This document shows, piece by piece, positions 43,622 to 51,898 of a DNA stretch of 64,000 nt. Source of the stretch: Phycisphaeraceae bacterium. Its GTDB lineage: Bacteria > Planctomycetota > Phycisphaerae > Phycisphaerales > UBA1924. Below the pieces are notes generated by a model that saw only the letters and a program-made list of their open reading frames with translations, did no database searches and was not told the DNA's origin. Each line of letters starts with the position of its first letter. The first letter of the stretch is position 1. The DNA lies in contig JACKHF010000001.1 in assembly GCA_020639155.1 (NCBI GenBank), positions 1,984,001-2,048,000 of the forward strand. Reading direction: 5' to 3'. Position numbers and translations under genes: made by a program.

Positions 43622-45247
43622 TCAGCTTTCCGCCTGAGCCACGTCGCTATCTTTGACCAGCGAGATATCCCGCCATCTGCCATGGATGAACCGGATCAGG
43701 AGGATGGTGCCTAGCAAGATGATGTAGGTTGAGCCCGCGATCCAGGGGCCAATGGACCCAAGATCGGGAGCAAACCGGATAAATGCCCAGCCTCCAATCG
43801 GGATGCACGTCCAGCAAATAAGTAGCGTCGCCATGCCCGGCCAGACCGTGTCGCCCGCCCCACGAAGCGCAGCTGACATGATGATCGCGACCGCATCGAA
43901 CAACTGGAAGATGGCAGCTGCAATCATCACGATCGAGCCCACCTCAATGAGCTTAACGACCTTCTCGTGATCCATGTCTTTGGGTGCGAACATGCTGACG
44001 AGTTGGTGCCGTTTGAAAATAAAGATCAGCGCACATATTCCCATGTAGATCATGGCGATCTTCAGCCCCAGCCATGCGCGCTGGGCAGCAAGGTCGGCAC
44101 GCTTCATTCCCATGCAGCGTCCGACCATCGCTGTGACCGCGATCGAAAGCCCGACCGTTGGCATGAAGCTCATATGCATGAAACGCAATGCGATCCAGCC
44201 CGCTGCGTTGTGTACGTCAGGGTCGTCGCCCGCTGCTTTGCCTGCAGCGCCGAGCAGATATGCCATCAGATATGCCCAGCAGAGCATCTCTGAGACAAAC
44301 ATCAGTCCGCCCGGCCAGCCTATGCGCACGATGTCCGTTGCAGCGTTGACGTTGAACTTGTAGTTTGATCGCGTGTGATACTTCTTTGCCATCCACGGCG
44401 AGAGGAAGACGAGCAGCGGGAGCAGGAACTCGATGGACGATCCGATGATCGTCGCAAGCGCAGCGCCCTGGATGCCCTGCGCCTGAATACCCAGAGACGA
44501 CGCAAGCGACTGCATAATTCCCGCGTACCAGTCCACAAACGCGTTGCCGGTTTGGGCAAGCCCCGTGTCGCCGAAGATCAGCAGCATGTTCAGATTGACA
44601 TTGGTGATGTTTGCGATCAGCACGCCGATGAGCACGACGACCGGTTTGTGAATCCCGAAGAAGAACTGCGAGATGGTGCGCCCGCCGAGTGTAAACACTG
44701 CGCCATACAGCAGAATCCGCGAGTATGCAATCTCACTCTCCAGCAGCAGTCCCTCGTGCCCCATCTCCACAAAGATTTTCGGAAGGATGAACGCAAGCGG
44801 GAACACGATCAGCGAGTACCCGAGCGCCATCCACAGACCGGTCCACGCATACATGGATCCGCGTTCGGGCTTTCCTGCGCCGAGGTTCTGCGAGACGTAT
44901 GTGTTGATGACGGTGATGAGTCCCATCATCAGCGACATGGACAGCCACACCGCCATGCCTCCGTTGCCCTGCGCTGCCAGATACGCTGGGTTCGGGGGCT
45001 CGATATGCGAGACCATCAACCCATCGAAGAACTGCATGACCGTGTAGCTGGTCATGATTGCGATGGTCGGTCCCGCGATCTTGAGCATCTCCATGAGCAA
45101 CACGCCGAGTGGCGTGCCGGGGGGGAGCATGCCGGTGTCCTTCGACTCTGCGGCTTCAACTTCACTCTGCCCATGTGACAGCGCAGGCTCATCCGAGCGC
45201 AGCTCATCGCGGTCTGCAACCGCTGCAGTTGCTGATGCGTCGTCCAT
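43622..45247 (-). CDS. MATE-family efflux transporter
   Basis: A 541-aa polytopic protein with 12 hydrophobic helices. Helix 1 has IAGPTIAIMTSYTVMQFFDGLMVS and helix 7 region GWPGGLMFVSEMLCWAYL, both MATE-like. MATE proteins export cationic compounds using a sodium or proton gradient. The first roughly 55 residues are a hydrophilic extension rich in Ala, Asp, Glu and Ser, longer than normal. The ATG at 45247 is the first plausible start. Monocistronic. Confidence 0.9.
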   Translation of the reverse strand: MDDASATAAVADRDELRSDEPALSHGQSEVEAAESKDTGMLPPGTPLGVLLMEMLKIAGPTIAIMTSYTVMQFFDGLMVSHIEPPNPAYLAAQGNGGMAVWLSMSLMMGLITVINTYVSQNLGAGKPERGSMYAWTGLWMALGYSLIVFPLAFILPKIFVEMGHEGLLLESEIAYSRILLYGAVFTLGGRTISQFFFGIHKPVVVLIGVLIANITNVNLNMLLIFGDTGLAQTGNAFVDWYAGIMQSLASSLGIQAQGIQGAALATIIGSSIEFLLPLLVFLSPWMAKKYHTRSNYKFNVNAATDIVRIGWPGGLMFVSEMLCWAYLMAYLLGAAGKAAGDDPDVHNAAGWIALRFMHMSFMPTVGLSIAVTAMVGRCMGMKRADLAAQRAWLGLKIAMIYMGICALIFIFKRHQLVSMFAPKDMDHEKVVKLIEVGSIVMIAAAIFQLFDAVAIIMSAALRGAGDTVWPGMATLLICWTCIPIGGWAFIRFAPDLGSIGPWIAGSTYIILLGTILLIRFIHGRWRDISLVKDSDVAQAES

Positions 45248-45461
45248 GGGGTTTTCCGGTGAAACGCGGTGCTGTAGGCCCAAGTTGGGGCGATGATGTT
45301 AGCACGATGCAGGCCCGCTGCAACGTCTCCGCAGGCCGAGGCACAGGTATTTGTGGAAGTTTCTGTTCGCCCATATGGGGCGGAGGCGCGATTTGTGCAT
45401 GTGATTGCAACGACAGGTTGCTGAGCGGTCCTGTGTGTGATCGCTCTACACTTGCAACTCC

Positions 45462-46655
45462 ATGATCCTGCTCTGTCTTGGCCTCGTTGTTCTTGCGTTT
45501 GCGGTATCTCTGCCGAGCGTGATCGTTGCGCGCAGGATCGGGTTGAAGGCTGGAGCGCTCGACGCAGCAGGTGTGGAGGGGCAGGTCAAGGCACCCTCAC
45601 GAAAGATTCCAAATACCGGTGGTATTAGTATCTTCCTTGGGATTGCGTTTCCGATGGTCTTCGGACTTGTTGTTGCGTTGCTGTGGAACACAACATCGGA
45701 CGCAGACACACAGGGGGCTGTTTCTGATGCGATCTCGGTGCATGCTGCGGGTATGCGACAGCAGATTCCGATGGCGACTGCACTCCTTCTTGGTCTTGTA
45801 TCGCTGCATGTGCTTGGTCTGATCGATGATCGCAAACCCCTCGGGCCAAAGATCAAACTATTCGCCATGGGTGTCGCAGCCCTCGTGCTCATCTGGCCGC
45901 CCATGGGCATGTATGACTCGACACGACTGCTCACACTGCTCGATGCGCGCGCGGGTGGGATGTGGTTGTCCATTCTGATCACGCTGGTCTGGTTCCTTGT
46001 CGTAACGAACGCGATGAACTTCATGGACAACATGGACGGCTTGTCCGGCGGTGTCGCGGCGATCGCGTCATCGTGCTTTCTTGTTGCAGCGATCCTGAAC
46101 GGGCAGTGGTTTATCGCGATGACCCTCGCGCTCATGGTGGGTGCGTGCCTCGGATTTCTTGTGCTGAACTTTCCGCCAGCGAAGATCTTCATGGGCGATG
46201 GGGGGAGCCTTGTGCTTGGGTTTCTGCTCGCGTTCCTGACATCGCGGACAACGTACATCGCGCCGATTGAAGATGGTGTCACGTCTGCCAGCCCGTGGTA
46301 TGCTGTGCTGATGCCGATCGTCGTGCTGGCGGTGCCGCTCTACGACTTTGTGAGTGTGTGCATCATCAGACTCAGGCAGGGTCGAAGCCCGTTCGTGGGT
46401 GATCTCCAGCACTTTTCGCATCGACTGGTTCGTCGCGGGCTGTCGCGCCGAGGCGCGGTGCTGGTGATCTACTGCCTGACACTCTGCACTGGGATCAGCG
46501 GCATCCTGCTGACACGGGCGAACTCGACCAGCGCGATCCTCATCGGCATGCAGGTGGTGGTCATGCTTGCGATCCTTGCGATATTTGAGTCGCGAGCCAG
46601 GCACACACTGGATGAAACTGACCCGTTGCATCCAAACTACAGCAAGCCCGCGTAA
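45462..46655 (+). CDS. Polyprenyl-phosphate sugar-1-phosphate transferase (WecA/TagO/MraY type)
   Basis: A 397-aa membrane enzyme with about ten helices. The family motifs are LGLIDDRKPL (Asp pair), NFMDNMDGLSGG and KIFMGDGGSLVLG, then the cytoplasmic loop FSHRLVRRG. These are the catalytic and substrate motifs of enzymes that start O-antigen, teichoic or enterobacterial-common-antigen chains on undecaprenyl phosphate. The O-antigen-ligase-like gene lies 6 kb away. Substrate is probably UDP-HexNAc. Its 3' end is 22 bp from the RlmN start. Confidence 0.92.
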   Translation: MILLCLGLVVLAFAVSLPSVIVARRIGLKAGALDAAGVEGQVKAPSRKIPNTGGISIFLGIAFPMVFGLVVALLWNTTSDADTQGAVSDAISVHAAGMRQQIPMATALLLGLVSLHVLGLIDDRKPLGPKIKLFAMGVAALVLIWPPMGMYDSTRLLTLLDARAGGMWLSILITLVWFLVVTNAMNFMDNMDGLSGGVAAIASSCFLVAAILNGQWFIAMTLALMVGACLGFLVLNFPPAKIFMGDGGSLVLGFLLAFLTSRTTYIAPIEDGVTSASPWYAVLMPIVVLAVPLYDFVSVCIIRLRQGRSPFVGDLQHFSHRLVRRGLSRRGAVLVIYCLTLCTGISGILLTRANSTSAILIGMQVVVMLAILAIFESRARHTLDETDPLHPNYSKPA

Positions 46656-46677
46656 GGTAAAGCACTTACACTTGCCC

Positions 46678-47841
46678 GTGGATCATCCCGTCAATCACAT
46701 CTTCGAGCACACACCTGACACGCTCGCGTCGTGGTGCAAGGACCACAGCATGCCCGCGTTTCGCGCGACGCAGATTCTCGAGTGGGTCTATCGAAAGGGT
46801 GTGATCGATCCGAACCAGATGTCCAACCTGGCGCAGCGCGATCGTGACACACTGGCTGATGAGATGACATTCCTGTCAAACGACATTCTTGCGGACCTGA
46901 TGTCATCCGACGATACGCGCAAGCTGCTCGTGCAATGGCGCTCGTACAAGGAGGCGCCGGAGACCTCGCGCTCACTGCCCGTACTCGGACAATCAAGTGG
47001 TTTGCATGATGTTGTTTCGGACACGTCGCGCCAGACAGAGTGCGTGATGATCCCCGCGACGAGCGCCGAGTCTGCTCGTGAGCGGCGAACCGCGTGTATA
47101 TCGAGCCAGGTAGGATGCCCGGTTGGTTGCAGGTTCTGTGCATCGGGGTTGGGCGGACTCGACGGGAATCTCTCGCGCGGGCGCATTGTCGAGCAGGCGT
47201 GGATGCTCAACTTCCTGCCCGACGCGTACGGGAATGTGTCGCCACTGACCAACATCGTGTTCATGGGCATGGGTGAACCCTTGGCGAACTTCCGTCCGGT
47301 GACCGATGCTGTGCGCACACTCGCAGCACCGTGGGGCATGGGGATTGGTGCTCGCAAAGTCACGATTTCAACGGTCGGACTCCCGAGAGCGATCGAGAAA
47401 CTGGCAGATGAACTGGAGATTCCCGTAACGCTTGCGCTCTCACTCCACGCGCCAAACGACGCACTCCGGCGTGAACTCATCCCGTGGGCTGAGCACTCGA
47501 CGATCCCGGAACTGCTCTCCGCGTGCCACAAATGGTTCCAGAAAACCGGGCGCGAGATCACGCTGGAATATATTCTGTTGCGCGAGGTGAACGATCAGCA
47601 GATCCACGCTGAGGAACTGGCGAAGGTCGCACGCACGCTCCGCGCGAACGTGAACCTGATCAGATACAACGAGGTTGACAGCTTGCCGTACAAAAGACCA
47701 AGAACGGACGACGTGCGCGAGTTCCAGCGGTTGCTGCGCGACGCGGGTATCAACGCGCACATCCGCGCGAGTCGCGGACGCGATATTGCTGCTGCGTGTG
47801 GTCAGTTGCGCCACGAATCGAGCAAGCACACCGGCGTGTGA
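46678..47841 (+). CDS. rlmN: 23S rRNA / tRNA adenine-C2 methyltransferase (radical SAM)
   Basis: A 387-aa radical-SAM enzyme. The iron-sulfur motif is CPVGCRFC (CxxxCxxC), the GGE-like segment is VFMGMGEPLAN, and the resolving Cys is in AAACGQL near the C-terminus. The N-domain has MPAFRATQILEWVY. It methylates A2503 of 23S rRNA and A37 of some tRNAs. I start at GTG 46678, which gives the usual length; the frame is open further upstream inside the transferase gene. No Cfr-specific feature is evident. Confidence 0.93.
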   Translation: MDHPVNHIFEHTPDTLASWCKDHSMPAFRATQILEWVYRKGVIDPNQMSNLAQRDRDTLADEMTFLSNDILADLMSSDDTRKLLVQWRSYKEAPETSRSLPVLGQSSGLHDVVSDTSRQTECVMIPATSAESARERRTACISSQVGCPVGCRFCASGLGGLDGNLSRGRIVEQAWMLNFLPDAYGNVSPLTNIVFMGMGEPLANFRPVTDAVRTLAAPWGMGIGARKVTISTVGLPRAIEKLADELEIPVTLALSLHAPNDALRRELIPWAEHSTIPELLSACHKWFQKTGREITLEYILLREVNDQQIHAEELAKVARTLRANVNLIRYNEVDSLPYKRPRTDDVREFQRLLRDAGINAHIRASRGRDIAAACGQLRHESSKHTGV

Positions 47842-47869
47842 GAGCGTGTGATACAGAGTGGAGACGTGC

Positions 47870-48643
47870 ATGAACGTGCTCACGATGATGCAGGACAACA
47901 TTACCACAGAAGCGCCGGGGTTCAGGAGTTTCACACTTCAGCATGCGATCGTTGCGGGGATCGCGGTCGGGCTTATTCTTGCATCGTGCGCGATTGGTCG
48001 GAGGTTGCGCACGGGCAAGCGCGAGCCGAGATTCAGACTCGTGTGGGGCTGGTCGATCGTGATCTCGCAGGTCTACGTCCTCATCTGGTGGATATTCATC
48101 AACAAACCGTTCGAGCCGGACAAGAGTCTGCCTCTGCATCTGTGCGATGTCGCGGTCTGGGTTGCTGCATACGCGATGATCACGCAGAAGCGATGGTCGC
48201 GCACGCTGCTGTACTTCTGGGGTGTTGGGCTCTCGACGCAGGGGTTCATCTCGCCAACGCTGCAGGAAGGCCCCGCAACGGCGGAGTACTACCTGTTCTG
48301 GATTGGGCATCTGCAGATCGTGGGGTCGGCGGTGTACGACATCGTTGCGGGTGGGTACAGACCGAAGTTTCCTGATTTTCTCACGGCATCAGTCCTCACG
48401 CTGTGTTACGCAGCGTTCATCATGCCGATCAACATCTACTTTGGGTATAACTACGGGTACATCGGGAATCGATTGCCCGAATCGAACACAATCCTCAACG
48501 CGCTTCCGCCGTGGCCGATGCGCGTCCTGGTGATGTGGATGATTGTTGAAGTTGTGTTCGTGGTGCTGTGGCTGTTCTGGCCTGCGGTCGGGGCGATCGC
48601 AGAGGGGAAAGCGAGTGACGCGCCCGCAGATCAGCAGTCATGA
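47870..48643 (+). CDS. YwaF-like (TIGR02206-type) integral membrane protein
   Basis: A 257-aa protein with six or seven hydrophobic helices and the family pattern SLPLHLCDVAVWV in an early helix and EYYLFWIGHLQIVGS in the middle, as in YwaF/TIGR02206 proteins. Function unknown for the family. GGAG lies 6 bases before the ATG. It follows rlmN at 28 bp and is probably co-transcribed. Confidence 0.8.
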   Translation: MNVLTMMQDNITTEAPGFRSFTLQHAIVAGIAVGLILASCAIGRRLRTGKREPRFRLVWGWSIVISQVYVLIWWIFINKPFEPDKSLPLHLCDVAVWVAAYAMITQKRWSRTLLYFWGVGLSTQGFISPTLQEGPATAEYYLFWIGHLQIVGSAVYDIVAGGYRPKFPDFLTASVLTLCYAAFIMPINIYFGYNYGYIGNRLPESNTILNALPPWPMRVLVMWMIVEVVFVVLWLFWPAVGAIAEGKASDAPADQQS

Positions 48644-48663
48644 TTTGTGATGCAAGAGGGTTG

Positions 48664-49158
48664 CTAATCATCCTCAGGCAGGATTTCCTTCAATATCTCA
48701 CTGCCAGTCTCGTCCGACAGTTGTTCCGCCAGCGCGCTTTGCACGGATTCATCCTTGAACTGTAATAGTGCAATAGCTGCTGCACTGCGTTCGTCAAACG
48801 TGCCGGTACCAGCGATCTTGAGCAATGGCTGCAGCAATCTTTGATCCTGATATCCTGCAGCAATCACTGCTGACCAGTATCTCACTGATTCAAGCTCGCT
48901 TTGTAGCCCTCGCAACAGTGCCGGAACCACAATGTCTGGAGCATAGTAAGCGAGTGTGTTTTCTACCAGTTGATAGACACCGTGGCCGTCACCATCGCCG
49001 AATGATCCGATGAATAAATCGACGCAGCGATCATCATAGTTGTGGCAAAAGTACTTTCTTATCTCGTCATAACTGTCCAGTTCGCTTTGTTGCACAGTGT
49101 TTGTTGGCGGCATTGGCTGGTTTTTTCTGAGAAAATCCAACGCTGATTCAGTGTCCAT
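48664..49158 (-). CDS. HEAT-repeat-like small protein, immunity-type in appearance
   Basis: A 164-aa acidic soluble protein. After a polar N-terminus, residues 55-155 contain three or four HEAT-like helical pairs (VVPALLRGLQSELESVRYWSA is one). Small HEAT proteins of this length and acidity are common as immunity proteins in polymorphic toxin systems, but no toxin is adjacent, so this is only an analogy. GGAG precedes the ATG. It lies alone between the YwaF-like gene and the fusA terminator. Confidence 0.7.
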   Translation of the reverse strand: MDTESALDFLRKNQPMPPTNTVQQSELDSYDEIRKYFCHNYDDRCVDLFIGSFGDGDGHGVYQLVENTLAYYAPDIVVPALLRGLQSELESVRYWSAVIAAGYQDQRLLQPLLKIAGTGTFDERSAAAIALLQFKDESVQSALAEQLSDETGSEILKEILPEDD

Positions 49159-49290
49159 GATGACTCCGGGACATTAAGCTTCGCGACAGATGTACACAGT
49201 TATTATTGTGGTGATCCCGTGTCTTGCGTTAACTGGGACGTTGCATGGCAAGTATACTGGCCTTGTATGGATGGATTCGGTGGGCAAAAT

Positions 49291-49322
49291 GAAAAACCGC
49301 TCTATGGCTATCCATAGAGCGG
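49291..49322 (-). terminator. Intrinsic terminator of fusA
   Basis: A perfect 11-bp stem (CCGCTCTATGG with CCATAGAGCGG, 4-base loop) is followed on the minus strand by TTTTTC. It lies 26 bp after the fusA stop. Confidence 0.88.
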
Positions 49323-49347
49323 CGCAGTAAATCTGAAGAGCCTGATA

Positions 49348-51465
49348 TTATGCAGAGCCAGCAAGCACTTCGGTCTGGATGCTTGCGGGCATCGCGCGAT
49401 ACTCCAGAAACTCCATCGTGCTTGATGCGCGGCCCTGGCTCAGACCGCGGAGCACAGTGGTGTACCCGAACATCTCAGACAGCGGTACCTCGCAGTAGAT
49501 CGCCTTGATGTTGTCGCGATCCTCCGTCTCGACAACCATGCCGCGGCGCGAGTTGATGTCGCCGGTCACGTTGCCGAGGTACTCCTCGGGTGTGAGGATG
49601 ACGACCTTCATGATCGGCTCGAGCAGTGTGAACCCGGCCTTGTCGACTGCGTCCTTCACAGCAGTACGTGCTGCAAGCTCGTAGGCGATCTGCGATGAAT
49701 CGACCGCGTGGGTCGAGCCGTCGACCAGTGTGACCTTCACGTTGATCATGGGATAGCCAGCCTTGACACCGGACTTGAATGTCTGGCGTGAGCCTACCTC
49801 GACCGATGGGATGTACTCCTTCGGGATTGAGCCGCCAACGATCTTGTTCTCGAACGCGATGTTGTCTGAGAAGTCCAGACCCTCAAGCTCCGCCTCCTCC
49901 TTGGTGAAGGGTTCGAGGTGGATGGTGCAGTCACCAAACTGACCGCGACCACCGGACTGCTTCTTGTGCACGCCGCGAACAAACTCGACGCGCCGCGTGA
50001 TTGCCTCACGGTATGACACGCGTGGTTTGCCGACATCGACACCGATTTTCATGTCGCGAACGAGCTTGTTCTTGATGATCTCAAGGTGCAGTTCACCCAT
50101 ACCAGCGATGATGGTCTGCCCGGTTTCCTCGTCGAAGTGTGACTGGAACGATGGGTCCTCGCGCCGGATGGTTGCGAGTGCTTCAGACAGCTTGCGCTTG
50201 TCGTCGTTGGTGCGCGGCTCGATCGCCATGGAGATAACGGGTTCTGGGAACTCCATGCGTTCGAGGATGATCGGGTCTTCGATGTCACAGAGTGTATCGC
50301 CGGTGATGGAGTCCTTGATGCCAACAACCGCGACGATGTTGCCAGCTCCGACGGCTTCGAGCGGCTGACGGTCCTTTGCGTGCATCTCGAAGATGCGGGA
50401 CACGTTCTCTCGCTTGTTGTTGCCGGGGTTGAGCACGCGCGAACCCTTCTCCAGTGTGCCGGAGTAGACTCGCAGATATGTCAGGTCGCCGTGCGCGTCA
50501 GAGACAACCTTGAACACCAGCGCGGAGAACGGTGCCTTGGAGTCGTGCGGACGCGACATCTCCACTTCCTTGTCGCGTGGGTGTGTGCCCTGCACGTCAG
50601 GGACCTCGTCAGGTGCGGGCAGATACATGCACACAGCATCGATCAGACGCTGCACACCGATGTTGCGAAGAGCTGCACCGCAGAGTGTCGGATAGCACTT
50701 GCGCTCAATGGTGCCCTTGCGAAGAGCAGCACGGATCTGGTCTTCTGTGATCGAGTTCTCATCGGTGAGGTACTGGTCCATCAGCGTGTCGTCGAGTTCT
50801 GCAACAGCCTCGACCATCTTGTGACGCCACTCCTTTGCGTTGTCCATCATGTGGTCGGGGATGTCCTTCTCGGTGACAACCGCGCCCTTCTCGTCCGCGT
50901 CGTAGTAGAACGCTCGCATGGTGACGAGATCGATGATGCCCTCAAGCTCGTGCCCGCGGCCGATCGGGATCTGGATAGCAATCGCGTTCGCGCCAAGACG
51001 CTTTCCGATGGACTTGAAGGAGAACTCAAAGTCAGCGCCGAGCTTGTCCATCTTGTTGATAAAGCACATGCGCGGGACGCGATACCGGTTTGCCTGACGC
51101 CAGACAGTCTCGGACTGTGCCTCGACACCCTCCTTACCGTCAAATACAGCGACCGCACCGTCGAGCACGCGCAGTGAGCGTTCCACCTCGATGGTAAAGT
51201 CGACGTGGCCCGGCGTGTCGATCAGGTTGATCTTGAAGTCCTGGCCCTTGAATGTCCACGGACAGGTTGTTGCAGCGGACTGGATGGTGATGCCACGCTC
51301 CTGCTCTTCCTGCAGGAAGTCCATGGTGGCGGTGCCCTCATGCACCTCACCCATCTTGTAGTTCTTGCCTGTGTAGTACAGAATGCGTTCGGTGACGGTG
51401 GTCTTGCCTGCGTCGATGTGTGCGCAGATACCAATGTTGCGGGTATGTTTCAGCTCGCCTGTCAT
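49348..51465 (-). CDS. fusA: Elongation factor G
   Basis: A 705-aa translational GTPase. The G-domain shows AHIDAGKTT (P-loop), RGITI, DTPGHVDF and NKMDKLGA; domains II to V follow, with FTLLEPIMKVVI in domain V. Length matches the family. GAAGG lies 6 bases before the ATG at 51465; a TTG three codons earlier is unlikely. It is alone, not next to rpsL, rpsG or tuf, so it may be an extra EF-G paralogue rather than the str-operon copy; the normal DAGKTT and switch motifs make it look active. Confidence 0.95.
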   Translation of the reverse strand: MTGELKHTRNIGICAHIDAGKTTVTERILYYTGKNYKMGEVHEGTATMDFLQEEQERGITIQSAATTCPWTFKGQDFKINLIDTPGHVDFTIEVERSLRVLDGAVAVFDGKEGVEAQSETVWRQANRYRVPRMCFINKMDKLGADFEFSFKSIGKRLGANAIAIQIPIGRGHELEGIIDLVTMRAFYYDADEKGAVVTEKDIPDHMMDNAKEWRHKMVEAVAELDDTLMDQYLTDENSITEDQIRAALRKGTIERKCYPTLCGAALRNIGVQRLIDAVCMYLPAPDEVPDVQGTHPRDKEVEMSRPHDSKAPFSALVFKVVSDAHGDLTYLRVYSGTLEKGSRVLNPGNNKRENVSRIFEMHAKDRQPLEAVGAGNIVAVVGIKDSITGDTLCDIEDPIILERMEFPEPVISMAIEPRTNDDKRKLSEALATIRREDPSFQSHFDEETGQTIIAGMGELHLEIIKNKLVRDMKIGVDVGKPRVSYREAITRRVEFVRGVHKKQSGGRGQFGDCTIHLEPFTKEEAELEGLDFSDNIAFENKIVGGSIPKEYIPSVEVGSRQTFKSGVKAGYPMINVKVTLVDGSTHAVDSSQIAYELAARTAVKDAVDKAGFTLLEPIMKVVILTPEEYLGNVTGDINSRRGMVVETEDRDNIKAIYCEVPLSEMFGYTTVLRGLSQGRASSTMEFLEYRAMPASIQTEVLAGSA

Positions 51466-51898
51466 TGCCTTCAAATCCTCACATGCTGGAGAGTGCCAGC
51501 TTCACCGTCGCCGAAAACCAAACTGTTTTCATCATGCACAGCCGATTCGGCTGTGACTTCTCCGGGCACGCGCCCGGTGGTTGGATACAGATCCTGTATG
51601 GGACGTTACCGGCCCATACCTGTGCCATTGGAATGTGCAGCAGGGATGGAATGATCAGCATGGAATCGATGCAAACGGGGCGACCGAAGCTCGGTCATGC
51701 TGAGGAACGAACACACAAAACTCGTGAAAAATCAAGGAGTTATGCCGATCGGGATGTCTCTGCAAACGCTGGCAGAACTCGGCCAGCCTCGGCAGTGGAT
51801 ATATCGTGCCGGAAGTCTAGAACACGGTCGGATTTTATCAAGGCCCGGAAACAGACCCAATTGTGGGCAATCCGTGCGTCTTCATCGAGTCTGCACAG
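51466..51898. other. Leader / upstream region of fusA (no convincing gene)
   Basis: About 430 bp between fusA and the O-antigen-ligase-like gene, which is also on the minus strand and ends at 51899. Two local hairpins lie in the fusA-proximal half: CAGCCGA-T-TCGGCTG (51539-51553) and CCGGGC-ACGC-GCCCGG (51562-51577). If transcription starts at the candidate promoter near 51814, the leader is about 340 nt. A plus-strand reading with AAGGAG at 51738 gives about 85 codons but has no recognisable content. Confidence 0.5.
51814..51841 (-). promoter_or_regulatory. Candidate sigma-70 promoter for fusA
   Basis: On the minus strand TTGATA (51841-51836), a 16-base spacer and TAGACT (51819-51814) match -35 and -10 at five and four of six positions. 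Position, upstream of fusA and downstream of the preceding stop, fits; not verified. Confidence 0.35.
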
